From assembly GCA_015179045.1 (NCBI GenBank), contig WHUZ01000003.1:1798001-1862000 (forward strand): a DNA stretch of 64,000 nucleotides, in the 5' to 3' direction. Source of the stretch: Kalaharituber pfeilii (Eukaryota; Ascomycota; Pezizomycetes; Pezizales; Pezizaceae). The notes under the pieces are model-generated. The model did not search any database. It worked only from the letters and a program-made list of their open reading frames with translations, and was not told where the DNA came from. Position 1 is the first letter of the stretch, and every line of letters starts with the position of its first letter. This document shows, piece after piece, positions 21,151-41,336 of the stretch. Both the position numbers and the translations under genes were made by a program.

Positions 21151-22607
21151 TTATCACCAACTGTACTTCCGTAGAGTAGCCAAGCTGAATTGAGTTATGT
21201 AACCTGTTACAGTTACCGAGTCGTGTGTCCGAACAACGTTGTGGGAGAGCTGGTAAAGCTGAAAGCATATGTATCTTAAATGGTGCCCCAGATCGGGCTT
21301 ATAACATGAAGGAGAATAGTATTTCTTATGTGGGCTGCCAGTTGTGCAGAAAGCGAGAAACACTTGCAAGCAAGAAGCAAGTGTGGGGTCTCCATGGGGT
21401 TTTTATTACGTAGCGGATTGTCGCTACTGTCTAGAATCATTTGTTCGCCGACATATATCCCTGAGCATGACCAGATAGGTAGAATTCAGCCCATACTGAT
21501 TCTCCCATTCATCCAATCCTTTTCCGAGAAATTACCTTTCGAGAAATTCGGAAGAGTTGATATCAGTACCAGTAACCAGCGATTGAGCGCTTCACGGGAG
21601 TGCAAAAATACCCAATTTGGTCTAGTCCATCGGGATCATAAACAAAGAAACACTCGTTCCGACTTCTGATAGATAACTGTTTAGCTGACAGGACATTACC
21701 AGTCTGCAATAAGACGGCACTTGAAGCCGAAGCGAAAGCCAAAGTTGGAAATATGTAGTGCGCTGCATCATCGCCGACCATATCTGAGTTTCGTGTGTGT
21801 TGCGTTGCGATCAGGTGAAGAGGTCGAGGTTTGTTAACCAAAAATGCCAAGAGGAAAAACCTGGCTCGTATTTTGCTTATGTTTGGTTCAAAATTTCCCT
21901 CATCGGCGAGTTTAGAACCTGGCGATTTATCTGATTAGATAAACACGAGTTGGAATTAGGTACTGCTGCAGGGTCCAAGTTTGTCAGAGAGGAAGCTTGC
22001 CGCTGGAGATCTCATCCATGAGCTTTTGATACATTCGGCGTTGTCAGGTGGGGGTCGCATATTGGAAAAGGTAAAAGATGACGATTATGATGATATTGTG
22101 CATTGGCGCGAGCACTCCTCGTAACGTGCTCATTAGCTCGTTTTCTTATCGCAGCTCTCCCGTCTGGGCTGGAGGTCGCCGTCCCAGGAATTTTCCATAT
22201 CCGGCACAGATTTCATCGGCGGTGGGGGCACTAACGTTCGATCCCAAGCAAAACTGTAGCTCCCGAAATCTTCCTGGTGTTACTCCGAGATCTAAACCCA
22301 AGTTGAGTTTTGCCACTATCCGTGTCCCTCGTAACCTCTCCATCGATAGGAATCTGGCGACGTGAAGCGGGATGGATGGCGGTGTTGCCTTTTTTCGACT
22401 TTTCGTTACGCGAGATATCGCGGCTGGAAGTATTGCAGAGAACAGTGAGCTTGTTGGAAAAAGCCTTCAAACGGCGTTCTGGTGCCGGAGATGGCGGTGG
22501 GGTTGGAAGGTTTTAAAAAGGAGTTCAGCTCCCTTTGAAGGTTATATCCACTGCAATTCCAAGGCACATTCAAACCTTAATTAACCATACTTCCCCTTGC
22601 CGAAGGC

Positions 22608-24194
<1,587 letters not shown>

Positions 24195-25942
24195 ATCATG
24201 GCAGCCTTAGTTGCTGGTCACAGTTTGCTATAGCGGTTCGGAAACCGCTTTTGTATATTTATTCCCAATTTTCTTTTGTACACTTTTTTTTGTCGCTAAT
24301 TGTATAATGAGCCTCGGAGTTTTCGTTGCACGTAGAGAGCATGATAGGATTTTGTACAGTTGGGATTTGCTTTGGGTTCTCGGATACTCGGGATATCTGT
24401 TTTAGGCTTACTTTAGGCGATGGGATTTTTCCTCGGTTTCCATATTTTCTGTATGAAGTCAAGATGTGGGAAAGGTTGGAAAAAGTTTAGTTACTTGGAA
24501 TGACTAGCATAACAATAAAAGGGTTGAGAACAAGATTGCTATCAATACTTGACGTACCTATGCGCCCTGCCTGTGGTTCGAGACTGTCTCGCCTGAAGTC
24601 TTCGCGATTGGCTGCAGATCAGGTGGATTGGAGTGGGGTCTTTGGCGAGAATGAGATGACAGCTCCTGTCATGGTTTGCCTTTAAAGTGCCTCCAATATA
24701 AAACGATGCACACCTTGAAACCGGGCCTGAAGGCGGCAGTGTCCGTCCATCTTGATGGATACGCATTCGAGTTGGAGATTCGGAGAATTGGAGATTGCTG
24801 TAGCTACAGTGCGTGATGCTTCCAAGAAGCTTGGCAATAAGAATCTCTCCTCTTCTGCGGACTTTGTCTGACTGGGGCGGGGTGCAGGCGGTGGTCCCTG
24901 AATAGCCGTGCTCTGCAGAGGTCTCTTCCAGCTGGGGTCAATTGCCTGGGAGTGGACTGGACAGGGCTTGAGTGCTCAGTTCGATCTTCATCCGCATCCC
25001 CTCTTTGCTGCGACTTGGTGTGCACTGCCGCATTGGGAAACACCGCAGGACAGCGGGCTTGGCATTTGCCAAGCCCAGGCCTGCCCCGCCTTGCTGAGCT
25101 ACATGGGGCCACGTGCAGGCATGAAGCACATTCAGTTTGCTTTGTCCGTTCCATGACTGCGACTTGGTCTCGTAACCAGACTGCGACTCACTGGATTCGC
25201 ATCCGCAGTCATCGCGAGCGTCTGCGGGCCGTATGCGCATCTACAGCCTGACTGCCTCCTTCGGCATGCCGCCAGCTGATGATGCGCCCCGTCGCTCTGC
25301 AAGCACGGGGCTTCCTCGAGCCCCGCTGCTGAAGAAATTTCACTGGCAGCGGCCCCTGCCCGCATTTGTCAGCTGCCGGCACCATATCATAAGGCTCTCC
25401 CAGCTGCCGGCGGCATGATTAGCTGCTGCGATTAGCTACAGTCCGCTCCCAGTCCCTGGTTACGAGACTATCCCAGTCCAAGGGGCAAGTCCTGGCAAGT
25501 CCTTATGTTACGAGAAGCCCGAAGCCTAGCTCGTGCGGAACCCTAACCTTGCTGGTCTTGTGGAGCAGGTAAATGTGTGTGTGGTTGTGCGTGGAAGCGT
25601 CCGACGTGATTAATTAACGCGTTCCACGAAAACTACTTTAGAACGCGAGTGCTCCCCACAACCCCCCCTCCCCTTCCACTTCTCTCTCCATCCTTCCTCT
25701 CCTCCATACCACCCGCCTCTTTCCCCCCCCCCCAATCCAATCCAACCACAGTCACCCGTCTGATTATTGCTCTCCCTCTTGAGCCTCTGCAAAGAGACAG
25801 GAGGTCTTCTAATTCAGACTACTGCCGCTTACAAGCCCCGCTGCTGGCTGGAACTGAGGAAGCCATTCCGCTCGACTAGTCACTCCGTTTCACGAGACCC
25901 TGACATCACTCTCCCCATAGCCTCTCATAGGCAGTTCGCACC
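24195..25942. other. Intergenic region and RNR1 promoter
   Basis: No gene recognised. It holds the gdh 3' flank, a GC-richer patch (24.85-25.4 kb) with short direct repeats such as GACTGCGACT and AGCTGCCGG, a perfect 9-bp hairpin (25055-25076), and then a cell-cycle type promoter motif cluster at 25617-25648 followed by CT-rich leader DNA. Confidence 0.65.
25617..25648. promoter_or_regulatory. MCB/SCB-type G1/S promoter cluster upstream of RNR1
   Basis: ACGCGT (25617-25622) is the MluI cell-cycle box; CACGAAAA (25625-25632) fits the Swi4/6 box; ACGCGA (25643-25648) is a near-MCB. All lie within 32 bp, about 300 bp before the RNR1 start. MBF/SBF factors drive ribonucleotide reductase genes at G1/S in yeasts. 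Use here is inferred. Confidence 0.6.
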
Positions 25943-28900
25943 ATGTACGTAGTCAAGCGAGGTATGTTTTTTTCTCCTTTCGTTCCTTTCCTCTTTATCC
26001 GAGACCTTTTGGAAGCTCTCTGAATAATTTCCCGAGTGCGGGGTCATGTTGTTGGCAACCGCGAAAAAACGTATCCCCGCACCGTCACTGTCCGTGCACC
26101 TGAGCCGACATCAGCTAACACCATTTCTGCCTAGACGGCCGAAAGGAGCGTGTGCAATTCGACAAGATCACAGCTCGTGTCTCTCGCCTATGCTATGGCT
26201 TGGATTCGGAGCATGTCGATGCTGCGACAATTACGCAGAAGGTCATATCTGGAGTGTACCAGGGTGTGACGACAATTGAGTTGGATAACCTGGTAAGCGC
26301 TATTTTTCAAGCTAGGAGCTGCAATTGTCCCGACTAATTCATGCTGGAACACAGGCGGCAGAAACCGCTGCTTATATGACTGTCAAGCATCCAGATTATG
26401 CTATTCTTGCGGCTAGAATTGCTGTCAGCAACCTACATAAACAAACCAAAAAACAATTCAGCCAAGTCATCAGTGACTTGTACCACTATGTCAATCCCGT
26501 GAGTACAGCCGGTTTTTCCGCCGCTGCAATTGCCTACTAAAACTGGTGATTAGAAAAATGGAAAACCCTCTCCGATGATCTCAACAGAGACCTATGAAAC
26601 CGTTATGCGTCATGCCTCGGAATTGAACTCCGCAATTGTTTACGATAAGGATTTTAACTACAACTATTTCGGTTTCAAGACTCTTGAACGGTCATACCTC
26701 CTCCGTATCAATGGAAAGGTTGCGGAAAGGCCGCAGCACATGATTATGCGTGTAGCTGTTGGTATCCATGGAGATAATGTAGAGAAGGCTATTGAGACTT
26801 ACAACCTTATGAGCTCAAAATACTTCACCCATGCATCTCCAACCCTGTTCAACGCTGGTACTCCCCAGCCCCAATTGAGCTCCTGCTTCTTGGTTACCAT
26901 GAAGGAGGACTCAATCGAGGGAATCTACGACACTCTCAAGACATGTGCAATGATTTCCAAGACTGCTGGTGGTATTGGTCTCAACGTGCACTGCATCCGT
27001 GCCACTGGGTCTTACATCGCCGGTACCAACGGTTCATCTAATGGCCTTGTCCCTATGCTCCAGGTGTACAATAATACTGCTCGCTATGTCGACCAAGGAG
27101 GAAACAAGAGGCCTGGAGCTTTCGCCATCTACATTGAGCCGTGGCATGCCGATATTTTTGAGTTTTTGGATCTGAGGAAGAACCACGGAAAGGAGGAATC
27201 TCGAGCTAGGGATCTCTTTTACGCTCTTTGGATCCCAGATCTGTTCATGAAGAGAGTCGAAGCCAATGGCGACTGGAGTCTTTTCTGTCCTAATGAGGCG
27301 CCAGGGCTTGCCGATGTGTGGGGTGAGAAGTTTGAGGAGCTCTATCACAGGTATGAAAATACCCCTGGACTCCCTCGCAAGACGATGAAGGCACAGAAGC
27401 TCTGGTACAGTATCCTGGAGTCGCAGACGGAAACGGGCAACCCCTTCATGCTTTACAAGGATGCATGCAACAGGAAATCCAACCAGCAGCACCTTGGAAC
27501 AATTCGATCTTCCAACCTCTGTACGGAGATTGTAGAATACAGTGCTCCGGATGAGGTTGCTGTCTGCAATCTCGCGAGTTTGGCTTTGCCGACATATATC
27601 GATATCAGCAGGGGGGAGTATGATTTTGCCAAATTGCACGAGGTTACCAAGGTTGTGGTGAAAAACTTGAACAAGATTATTGATGTGAACTATTACCCCG
27701 TGCCCGAAGCCAGGAAGAGCAACATTAGACACAGGCCAATTGGTGTTGGTGTCCAGGGTCTGGCAGATGCTTTCTTGTCTCTTCGTATTCCATTTGACTC
27801 GCCACAGGCCAAGCAGCTCAATATCCACATCTTTGAAACAATCTACCATGCTGGAGTGGAAGCGTCCATTGAGTTGGCTATGGAGGAGGGCCCATATGAG
27901 ACATATGAGGGATCCCCTACATCAAAGGGCCTCCTGCAGTATGACTTGTGGGGAGTTACTCCTAGCGACTTGTGGGACTGGGAGAGTCTCAAGGAGAAGC
28001 TCAAGAAGTACGGTATGCGCAACAGTTTGCTTGTTGCGCCCATGCCTACTGCAAGCACGAGCCAGATTCTCGGGTTTAACGAGTGCTTCGAACCATACAC
28101 GTCAAACATCTACTCGCGTCGTGTGTTGGCCGGTGAATTCCAAGTCGTGAATCCATGGCTCTTGAAGGACCTTGTGGACATGGGTCTATGGTCTGACAAC
28201 ATGAAGAATCGGATCATTGCCGACAACGGTTCTATCCAGAACATCCCTAACATCCCAGACGACATCAAGGCGCTTTACAAGACGGTCTGGGAGATCAGCC
28301 AGAGGACCATCATTGACCTTGCTGCAGACCGATCACCGTACATCGACCAAAGCCAGTCTCTCAACATTCATATCCAGAACCCGACAATGGGCAAGCTCAC
28401 GTCGATGCACTTTTACGGATGGAAGAAGGGACTCAAGACGGGAATGTACTATCTCCGTACCCAGGCCGCCGCTGCGGCGATCCAGTTCACGGTCGACAAG
28501 GAGGCGCTCAAAGTCGAAGACACCAAAGTCGCAAAGACCGTGCCGAGGAAGATGAGACCTACCGGCATGGGCTCGTACACCAGCGGGTTCTCGTCCGTGC
28601 CGCGCCCGATGATGGCGACTTCTGCGCCCAATGGCGTTTCCGCCGCGGCGCAAGCCGCACCCGAGCCAATGGAGGAGGTGACTCTGACTTCAAAGCCCGC
28701 CACTACCACCCGTGCGACGCCCCACGATGTCCCTGCGTTCAAGGCAGATGAGGACGAGGGGGAGAGCCCGAAGTTGCTAACGACGGACCCTCTGGCGAGT
28801 CCGGATGCGGAGGACGAGTTGAGGCTAACGAAGACGCAGAGCGAGGATGGGAAGGAGGTGAGCGAGGGGAGGGAGGAGGATATTTATGCGGATAAGGTGC

Positions 28901-28950
28901 TGCAGTGTAGTATTGAGAATAAGGATGCGTGTGTGATGTGCTCTGGTTGA
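25943..28950 (+). CDS. rnr1: Ribonucleoside-diphosphate reductase large subunit (class Ia)
   Basis: Reduces ribonucleoside diphosphates to deoxy forms with a small R2 subunit, which is not encoded in this window. Four exons: 25943-25961, 26135-26292, 26355-26498 and 26554-28950; 905 residues. The first three exons encode the N-terminal ATP-cone ([18 protein letters not shown]...). Catalytic residues are all present: C218 in SSCFLV, the NLCTE triad N428/C430/E432, C445 in VCNLAS, and the C-terminal redox pair C900/C903 (CVMCSG). The allosteric loops and the [12 protein letters not shown] block are intact. Residues of about 760-890 form a low-complexity, Pro/Thr then acidic linker before the swinging tail, typical of fungal enzymes. 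The first coding exon is only 19 nt. Confidence 0.98.
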
Positions 28951-30609
28951 AGGGGGGAGGGGAGGGAAGGACACTGGTAGGAGGAGCAGTTTGCATGTCC
29001 TGAGTACCATTATTTGACCTTTGATTTTCATCACTCTTCTCTTGTCTTGGGATTCCAAATTTTTCTTGTATGTGAGTCTGTTGGATGTTCATGAGCGTCT
29101 TGATTTCTTTGGTGGGTTGATGAATAAGTATCTTATATTTTGAGTGTTTTCCTTTGACTTGCTTGGTTTATCGGTTTGTTTGTGTCTTGGTTCTTGGGTA
29201 TTCCACGAGGGAAGGATACAAGTGTGTCCGGTAGTGTGTAAGTACTGATATGTCTACTAGGGTTAGTTGCTGTCAAACGTGTGCTATGAGATAGTAGCCG
29301 GTAGTTTTTTTTTTTTGCCTCTCTCGCTATCCATCATCTCTGCACTCCGCGTATATATGTGAGGTTAGTTTGCGTAGTCTAACACAAGTGAGGTTCAAAA
29401 AGGGACAGATCATTCAGGGTAACCAGCGCGCGTACTTTGTAAATTCTTTTTTCCCGTCATCTCAAGTTCCCTATATTCCATATATTCCTCCGGGCATCAC
29501 TCACCGCCCTAACCAAAAAAAAAACAAAAAACAATAAAAACAATACTATGTGTCAATACAAAAACTCAACCTAGTAAAACTCAACTTAAATAAACCTATG
29601 GTTGGGGCGTTTTTTTACAATGTGCATTCTCACAAGATATATTTTTTTTTTTTAAGAAAAAACAGAAACTTTGAACCCCATCACAAATATAACGTGCACG
29701 TATGTATAGTATATACAAACTCATTCGTATACCTTTTCCAATTATAGTCATCTACCCCCTCCATCCCCATCTCCTATCCCATCCCATAACAACACAAAAT
29801 CACAAAAACCTTTAAATACGTTTCCTTTGTATATATAATATAAAAAAAAAAGCACACACACAAGTAGATAAAAAAAGCGCACACACGATAGAGGAGGAGG
29901 TGGGAAAAAAAAAAAAAAAAAAAAAAAAAGGCGTAAAACGTTGTACGGGTGAAACACCATATATAAAAATGGGGGCGGAGAGCGGTCGGTTTATATAGAA
30001 ATGAGAAATAAGAAATAAAAAAAAAAAAAACCCGGTAATAACCAAGCTAAAAAAAAAAAAAAAAAAAAAAAAAAATCAAATAAGAAAGAATAAATAAATA
30101 ATAAACAAGAAAAAAAAAAAGAAAAAAAAAAAGGGTGATGAAAGGAGGAGTGGGGGGTGGGGGATGCATATAAAAATAAAAATTAGAAAAAAAGGCCCCA
30201 TAATAAATAAAAATAAAAATAAAAATAAAAATAAAAACTTGTGAATAAAGAATAGATGGATAGATGGGAATGGTCCAATGCGATAAAAAGAAAAAGAAAA
30301 AAAACGTATAAAACGAGAATGCCGTTTAAACAAAAGTAAAGTAAAGTTAAAAAAAGAAATTAAAAAGTGGGAAAAAAGCGAGATGAAACTCAAAAAAAGA
30401 AAAGCCCAACCAACCAAATGCAGCCGGTAGCAAGCATCCGCTCGCTCAAAACACAGCACGCAAGTACACAACAAACAAGCTCAAAACACAAACATAAAAA
30501 CAGAAAACAACCTTACAAACCCATATCACAGATGCGAAACTCCCCCCTCCCCAATAATTAAGCCTCTATTCACTCAAAATCCATAACCACTCATATACAC
30601 CACCCCCTC
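28951..30609. other. Convergent spacer, extremely A-rich on the plus strand
   Basis: Spacer between the 3' ends of rnr1 and the kinase gene. 29.5-30.4 kb is strongly A-rich on the plus strand, with A-runs at about 29906-29929 and 30048-30075 and AAAAT repeats near 30205-30236. These include the likely 3' UTR of the minus-strand kinase read as T-rich RNA. No gene seen. Confidence 0.7.
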
Positions 30610-35641
<5,032 letters not shown>

Positions 35642-37742
35642 CTACTCAAAACGTAGCAGTTCCCGTGATTTCACAGAAACCCTTTTCTTTTCTTTTCTTT
35701 TCTTTTATTCTTATCGAAAACCTAATTTGTGTTGTCGCATTGCTGGATTAAAACCACAACACACACAAGGCGGCATACACACCCGGCGTTAGAGTCGGTT
35801 TAAGTAGGAGTTTTGGGGAGGGGGGAAAAAAAATTTAAAAAAATAAGAACTAAAAATAAAAAATAAAAAGAGTAACCAGTGTTTGCTTGCGCCCTGTGAC
35901 CACGAACTGGTCCGCTCACCATCACCTTTCCCGCGTAGGATTGCGAACCTCCCCCACACCCCACCCCATTTGCTGCGGATGCTCGACACGAGAGGTTCGT
36001 CCTGCGTCACCTTGCACAAGGGCTCGCTGGCAGAAAAGGGGGCGAATGGAGCGAGCTCCTGCACGGTGATAGGGAGGTAAGGGAAGGGAAGGAAAGGAAA
36101 GAAGGAAGGAGGATGCGAGATGGAATGTGGAATGCAGCAAGTGGGGTGGGGAAGGGGATGAGGCAAGCGGGAATTGAAGGCAAGGCGGAAGAGCAGAACT
36201 TACGCTGCTGTTTGCCACGAACGCAGACGAGAAGCGAGAGGTGGGTCCTTTTGTCGAACCAAGCTGGTGCGTTGTGTGTAGGTTTCGTCTCTTCAGTGGG
36301 GATTCAAGGTTTCGTTTCCGCACACCCCCCCTCCGTTTATGTGAAGGAAAACTCTCTCTGTGCTCTCCAGTCGGTCAGTCAGTCAGCTCCGCCCAGCCAG
36401 CAGGACTTCGTTATTCTGATGGGTCGGTGCTGCGTTGTTCTGCTGCTTTTCCGGCCAGGGGCCCCCCCGCGTTCACAGTTCAATCGATCCGATTGATTGA
36501 AGGTTTGTTGCGATTGCTTTTTTGTATCCTGTACGGTTTTATTCCCCTAGTTCCCTTTTGCCTTATCTAACCCGCTGTCCAATCCAGTCCCGGCGCACAG
36601 GAGTTCGCAGTCACAGTCCAGAACCAAATCTCTCGACCGCAGCACTCGGACTCCTAGTTCTGCGATGTGTGTGTTGGGCAAGCTTCCCTTGCGTTGCCAG
36701 CTAGCTTTTCCCCGTATGACAATGCTGCCCCGTCCCAAGTATTGTGTTGTCTCTGTCTCTCTCGTGACAGCGACCAAGCAAGTCCGCCGACTGAGGATGT
36801 ACTTTATTAGTGCCTAATGGTAGTGCTCTGAGTTTATCCACCGCACGCCAGACTTCCCAAACTTCAGCAGCAGCACAGTTGTCTTATGTACGGTACACAA
36901 AGGCTGAACCAAAACCACAAGGGCGGGACCCCCTACCAGTTCGCTCGTTTCGTGGTCGAGTTACAATAAAGGCGCAAGGCAAGTAGCGTGTGGTATTGCG
37001 TGTGTGCGTTGATTTCTAATCTAGTGCAGTCCAGTATCCGGCGTCCTGTCCCAAGTTGCTCAGTTCCAGTGCCCGGTTTTCCCAGTTTACCAGCCAGCCA
37101 ACGTTTCGTGACCCGTGTAGGCAGCTATAGAAAAGTAGAGTACAATTTGGAGCGTCTAGGTATTCGTAACAGAAATTATTTACCCGCCGAGAAAAAGAAA
37201 TAAAAAGAAATAAAAAAGGAACTTCCTGAGAAATTAGAGATACAGTACAAGGCGAAGGTTTGGATTAGTTGAATTAACTTGGTGCAGGCAGGCCGGCAGG
37301 TTGGCAGGCAAGCGGTAAGGCGTGTAGGTTGATACGTAGACGGATGTAAGGTTTTCCGACTGCTGGAGACGACTGATGATGATGGATGGAAGGACAATTG
37401 ACGGGTGGTGGGGGGGGGGGGTGGAGGGAGGAGGGTGGGAGGGGAGAATCGACAGCTGTTCCGTTTGGCGCTGGGGTCCGATGATCGGTCCTGCTTGCCC
37501 GTCCGTGGGCCAAGCTGCGAAAGCAGAGCAGAGCAGAACAGAGCAGAGCAGAGCACCTCGAGGTTCCGCAGCAAGTGCTGTCTTCCGCTGCTTTCCAGTT
37601 CGAGCCACTCACATCCACAGCCGGAGCCCTTGTGCGCTGTGCGTGCGCCAGACAGACGCAGAGGCCCGGCGGCCGGCCGGTCGGGCGAGAGCTCCCCTCG
37701 CCCAGCCAAGCCCAGCCCAGCGCCCGGCTGCCTGCGCACAGC

Positions 37743-37744
37743 AC

Positions 37745-37773
<29 letters not shown>
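37743..37773. repeat. CAG trinucleotide run
   Basis: About ten CAG units inside a GC-rich island about 2 kb upstream of the kinase start. A comparable CTG run lies upstream of crz1. Confidence 0.9.
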
Positions 37774-37777
<4 letters not shown>

Positions 37778-39852
37778 CAGCACCCGCCCACCCATGCCGC
37801 ATGCCCCATGCCGCCCCCCTGCTCTGCCCTGCCCTGCCCTGCCCCTTGCCCCGGCCTTGATCCACCGCACCCCCCTCCCCGCCCCTGCACGCGACGCTTG
37901 CTCCCCCCCCCGTTGCCCCTCCGTCCCTCCCTCTCCTGTCGGCCTGCGCCAAGCGCACCACCGCGCAACGTGCATGCCTTGGTTCCCCATCGCTGCTTCA
38001 ACGCACCGAAGGTATGCTAACCTGCCCTGCGCTGCGAAGGTACCCTCATGTACTGTACTCTACATACCATTTTACTTAGCGCGCATCCCCTCCCCTCCCT
38101 CAATCCCCCGCTAAGCCCAACACAGCCAAGCCCGCAGCTCCGTTGCAACTTCGAACTTGGATTCCATTGACCATGGTTCACTTCTGCCGGCCGGATGCCT
38201 CCCCCACTCCCCCCCATCCTAAAGACCCCTAACGAATTTCCCCAGAAAGCAGGAAGCAGAAAGCAGAAAGCAGAAAGCAGGGCAGCCAGCATTAGGGCAA
38301 TGGATTTACTGGAAAAGCTAAAGAACAACGGTTTCTATGTTTAAAAATAAAAATGAAGTTGAAATAAAAATGAGAAATGCAGGGCGGAAAGAATCCGTTT
38401 TTCACGCAAAGGTGCTGTGTTCTGCATGCCCCCCCCTCATACTTTCCTTTCTTTAAACACACCATGCCAATTCCGAGCTTCCACCCGCCCTTCAACCGCA
38501 GCTCCTCCAGCTCCTCTTCCTCCAAATACCGGCAAAACCCGGCGCCAAGCATGAAATTGCGCCAGCTCAAAGCCAAGCCGACTCACCACGAAAGCTACCA
38601 GCCCGTGGCGCCAGCCAGCTTCCCCGAAACAGTGGTAACAATCCTAGCCAAGCTTACTTGAGCTCCTCATGTTCGAACCTAAAAGCCTCTGAAACTGAAG
38701 CGCCAGACGAGACGCCATCTCCCCGTTTGAATTCTGCACTTTTGAGCTACCGTACTTTAATCGTCATTGTCAAAGTTGTCGTACGTTGTAACATCAGACT
38801 TCCCCCTTACCTGCACAAGTCGTTCAACTACAAGTAGGCATGATCCGGCGATCATCAGGCTACTTTTGCATATTCAGTCTTCTTGAACTTGCACCAACCA
38901 CCAAATAATATCGCTTGGTAAAATTTCGCCGTACGTTACGGAGTACTAGCAGTTTTATTCGGTCGGTTCCGAATTTTCTATGTAGAGCTTTTCCGTGGCC
39001 AAGTTTCCGAGACAGCCGGACCAATTCCGTACTCCGTGGGTATCTTCAAGTGTCAACCGTTTCTGGGCAGATCCCGGCAGTTCTAATAAGGGTACTGACA
39101 CGCGAACAAAACGTGACTTGGAATGTCCAACAACTGTTTTGTAAATACCGGCATATGATAGATCGCACTTTTCGTTTTTGCGCAGCTTGCAACAACAACG
39201 CATCCAATGCAGAGACGGCAAGAAAAACAGTTGTAAAATTTCAAGAACGGTATACGCATGCGTGTGCGCTTGCATGAACATGCACGCGACTCTATAACAA
39301 GTTATGTCCGGTATTTCGTGGACGTGCAATTGTTAAAAAAAAAATTGACATACGTATAATAAACATGCAGTTTTACCTATACCCCGCCTTCCCCTCCATG
39401 GTATTTTAATTTGCATTCCCCGAAACAAATTGGTCGGTCCGGGGGGGCTCGAACTTCGGGGGCACTCGGCACCGGTACCCCTATCTGGTGTGATTTTGCG
39501 GGGAACCAAAGTGTATATGCCGATCTAAATGTATAAGTAACCTAAGTAACGAGTTGGCAAAAGCAACCCCGCTGGTGTACCAGTGTATGTATGTACGATA
39601 TTCGGATATTGACAGCAGGCTTGGCTTTGCCTTCCAAATTCGCCTTTGAATATGGTTGGGACTAGGACTTGGAAACCTTTTGTATATGTTTTAAAGTGCC
39701 GAGCTCAGCCGGACGAGAGAGCATCCCTGACTGACTGGATCATTGACCACACAGGGTAGGCATATACCGAGCAAAACAAAAAAAAAAAAAAAAAAAAGGA
39801 AAAAGGAAAAAAGGAAAAACATAATTGCGATTGTCACCCGTTTATTGGTAAA

Positions 39853-39878
39853 CCCCCCCCCCCCCCCCCCCCCCCCCC
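39853..39878. repeat. Homopolymer of 26 C
   Basis: Uninterrupted C-run. Length may be unreliable in short-read assemblies. Confidence 0.9.
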
Positions 39879-40132
39879 AACACATAACCCTTACATGCGT
39901 GTCGTTTTGACATCTACAGCCGAGGTTAAGTAAGCCATAACATGCACCACCACCCACTGAACAAAAAAAAGCTATTAACAAGGAATTTTTTTTTTTTTTT
40001 GTACAATAATTACCCAAAACTGAAAAGGAACGTATGTCCCTTTTTTGAAAAAAGGTATCATATCATATTTTTGTTGTACGGAGCTCCTCCGGTCGAACAT
40101 GCAAACTTACATCTTACCTGCTTGCCTGCCCT

Positions 40133-40166
<34 letters not shown>

Positions 40167-40458
40167 TAAGTTCGTATAGCGAAATAGTTTGTGATGGGTA
40201 TGTACAAAGTACATGTATGTATGTATGTATGTATGTATGTATGTATTGTGTGTAATGGAAGCTGCAGTGTTGGTTTGACATGCTACGTCTTGTGCTTAGA
40301 TTCTAGGTTCCCCCAGACTTTTGGAATTTATGCTTGTGGTTTGGTGAGAAAAAACTTTCATTTGGACAGTTTCTGGGAGGATGTGATGGGGTTTTTTTGT
40401 GGGGATAAAAAACGTACGAGTGGATGAGACAACGGTGGTAGGTGTAGGGGTTTACTTA

Positions 40459-41300
40459 CAGTCACTGGGTCAAAAGTCTTGGTGACGCCACTTTTCTTGG
40501 CATCTCAACACGCTTGCTTCAAGTTGCTTGCGCAACTTCAAATGCTCATATCTCACAGCTCAATTACAGAAGTTTGTACCTACAATTAATAGCACCGTGT
40601 CTATAGTCTTGCATACCACATGCAGCAATCATGAGAATAGTAGTAGTCAATTATATAGACCAATAAATCACGAGCAAAATTCTAGCATTTTTTTTTTACC
40701 TAAATTCTCTCTGCATAATAGTTGTAGTTCCATACAAGGAGACTATTTTTGGGTGCTAGTAAATTCAAGTTTTGCTATGAAAAATACATATTGAGTTCCA
40801 TCTTATTTCATATTTTTATGTTGTGTTGCGTGGAGCTATTTATTTCCAGACAACCGATATTTGACCCCTAAAATTGACAAATTTTGTATGGGAAATTTTG
40901 GCAATCTTGGCGTTTGCGAATTTTATCTCGGCAGCCACATGACCCCAACATCTGTTCTACAAACCGGAACCATGAAAGTTTCAGGTAGTATCTATCATAG
41001 AAAAAAAATCCTGTTTGTCTATCTAGTTGTGGTGCTATAGATACATCACATTTCAAAAATTCACAGTTTTTGTATGAAATACCTAGTATTCAATAACTTT
41101 TTGTAGATATTACACTGCAATCAGTGTGCTATAAGTATGTCCTGTGCTGTAGCATAAACCATACTGCTTACACTATCACCAGGGCAAGTTGTAGGTTAAT
41201 TGGGTCACTTCTCGTGGAGATAGCTCAATTTTTGTTCAAATGGACATTGTCGCCGCTTAGTGCTCAGATCCCTTTTACCAAGACTTTTGACCAGTGACTG
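40459..41300. mobile_element. Non-autonomous Tc1/mariner-like element
   Basis: 842 bp with terminal inverted repeats of about 25 bp: the left end starts CAGTCACTGGGTCAAAAGTC, and the right end is its complement with one base fewer (CAGTCACTGGTCAAAAGTCT). Both ends are flanked by TA (40457-40458 and 41301-41302), as expected for Tc1/mariner insertion, and the CAGT ends fit that superfamily. The longest open frame inside is under 90 codons, so no transposase is encoded and it would depend on one in trans. The superfamily call rests on ends and TA only. Confidence 0.8.
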
Positions 41301-41336
41301 TACTCGTAAAGCCCGCCTGGGGACGAGGCTACTGTA

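Noticed and set aside
25055..25076. Perfect 9-bp hairpin GGGCTTGGC-ATTT-GCCAAGCCC
   Set aside because: Too short to call a terminator or regulatory RNA in a fungal intergenic region; no T-run or gene context supports a role.
37176..38114. Several overlapping open frames of 120-260 codons on both strands
   Set aside because: All are low-complexity translations of a GC-rich CAG/AGAGC island; no frame is favoured and no family is recognised.
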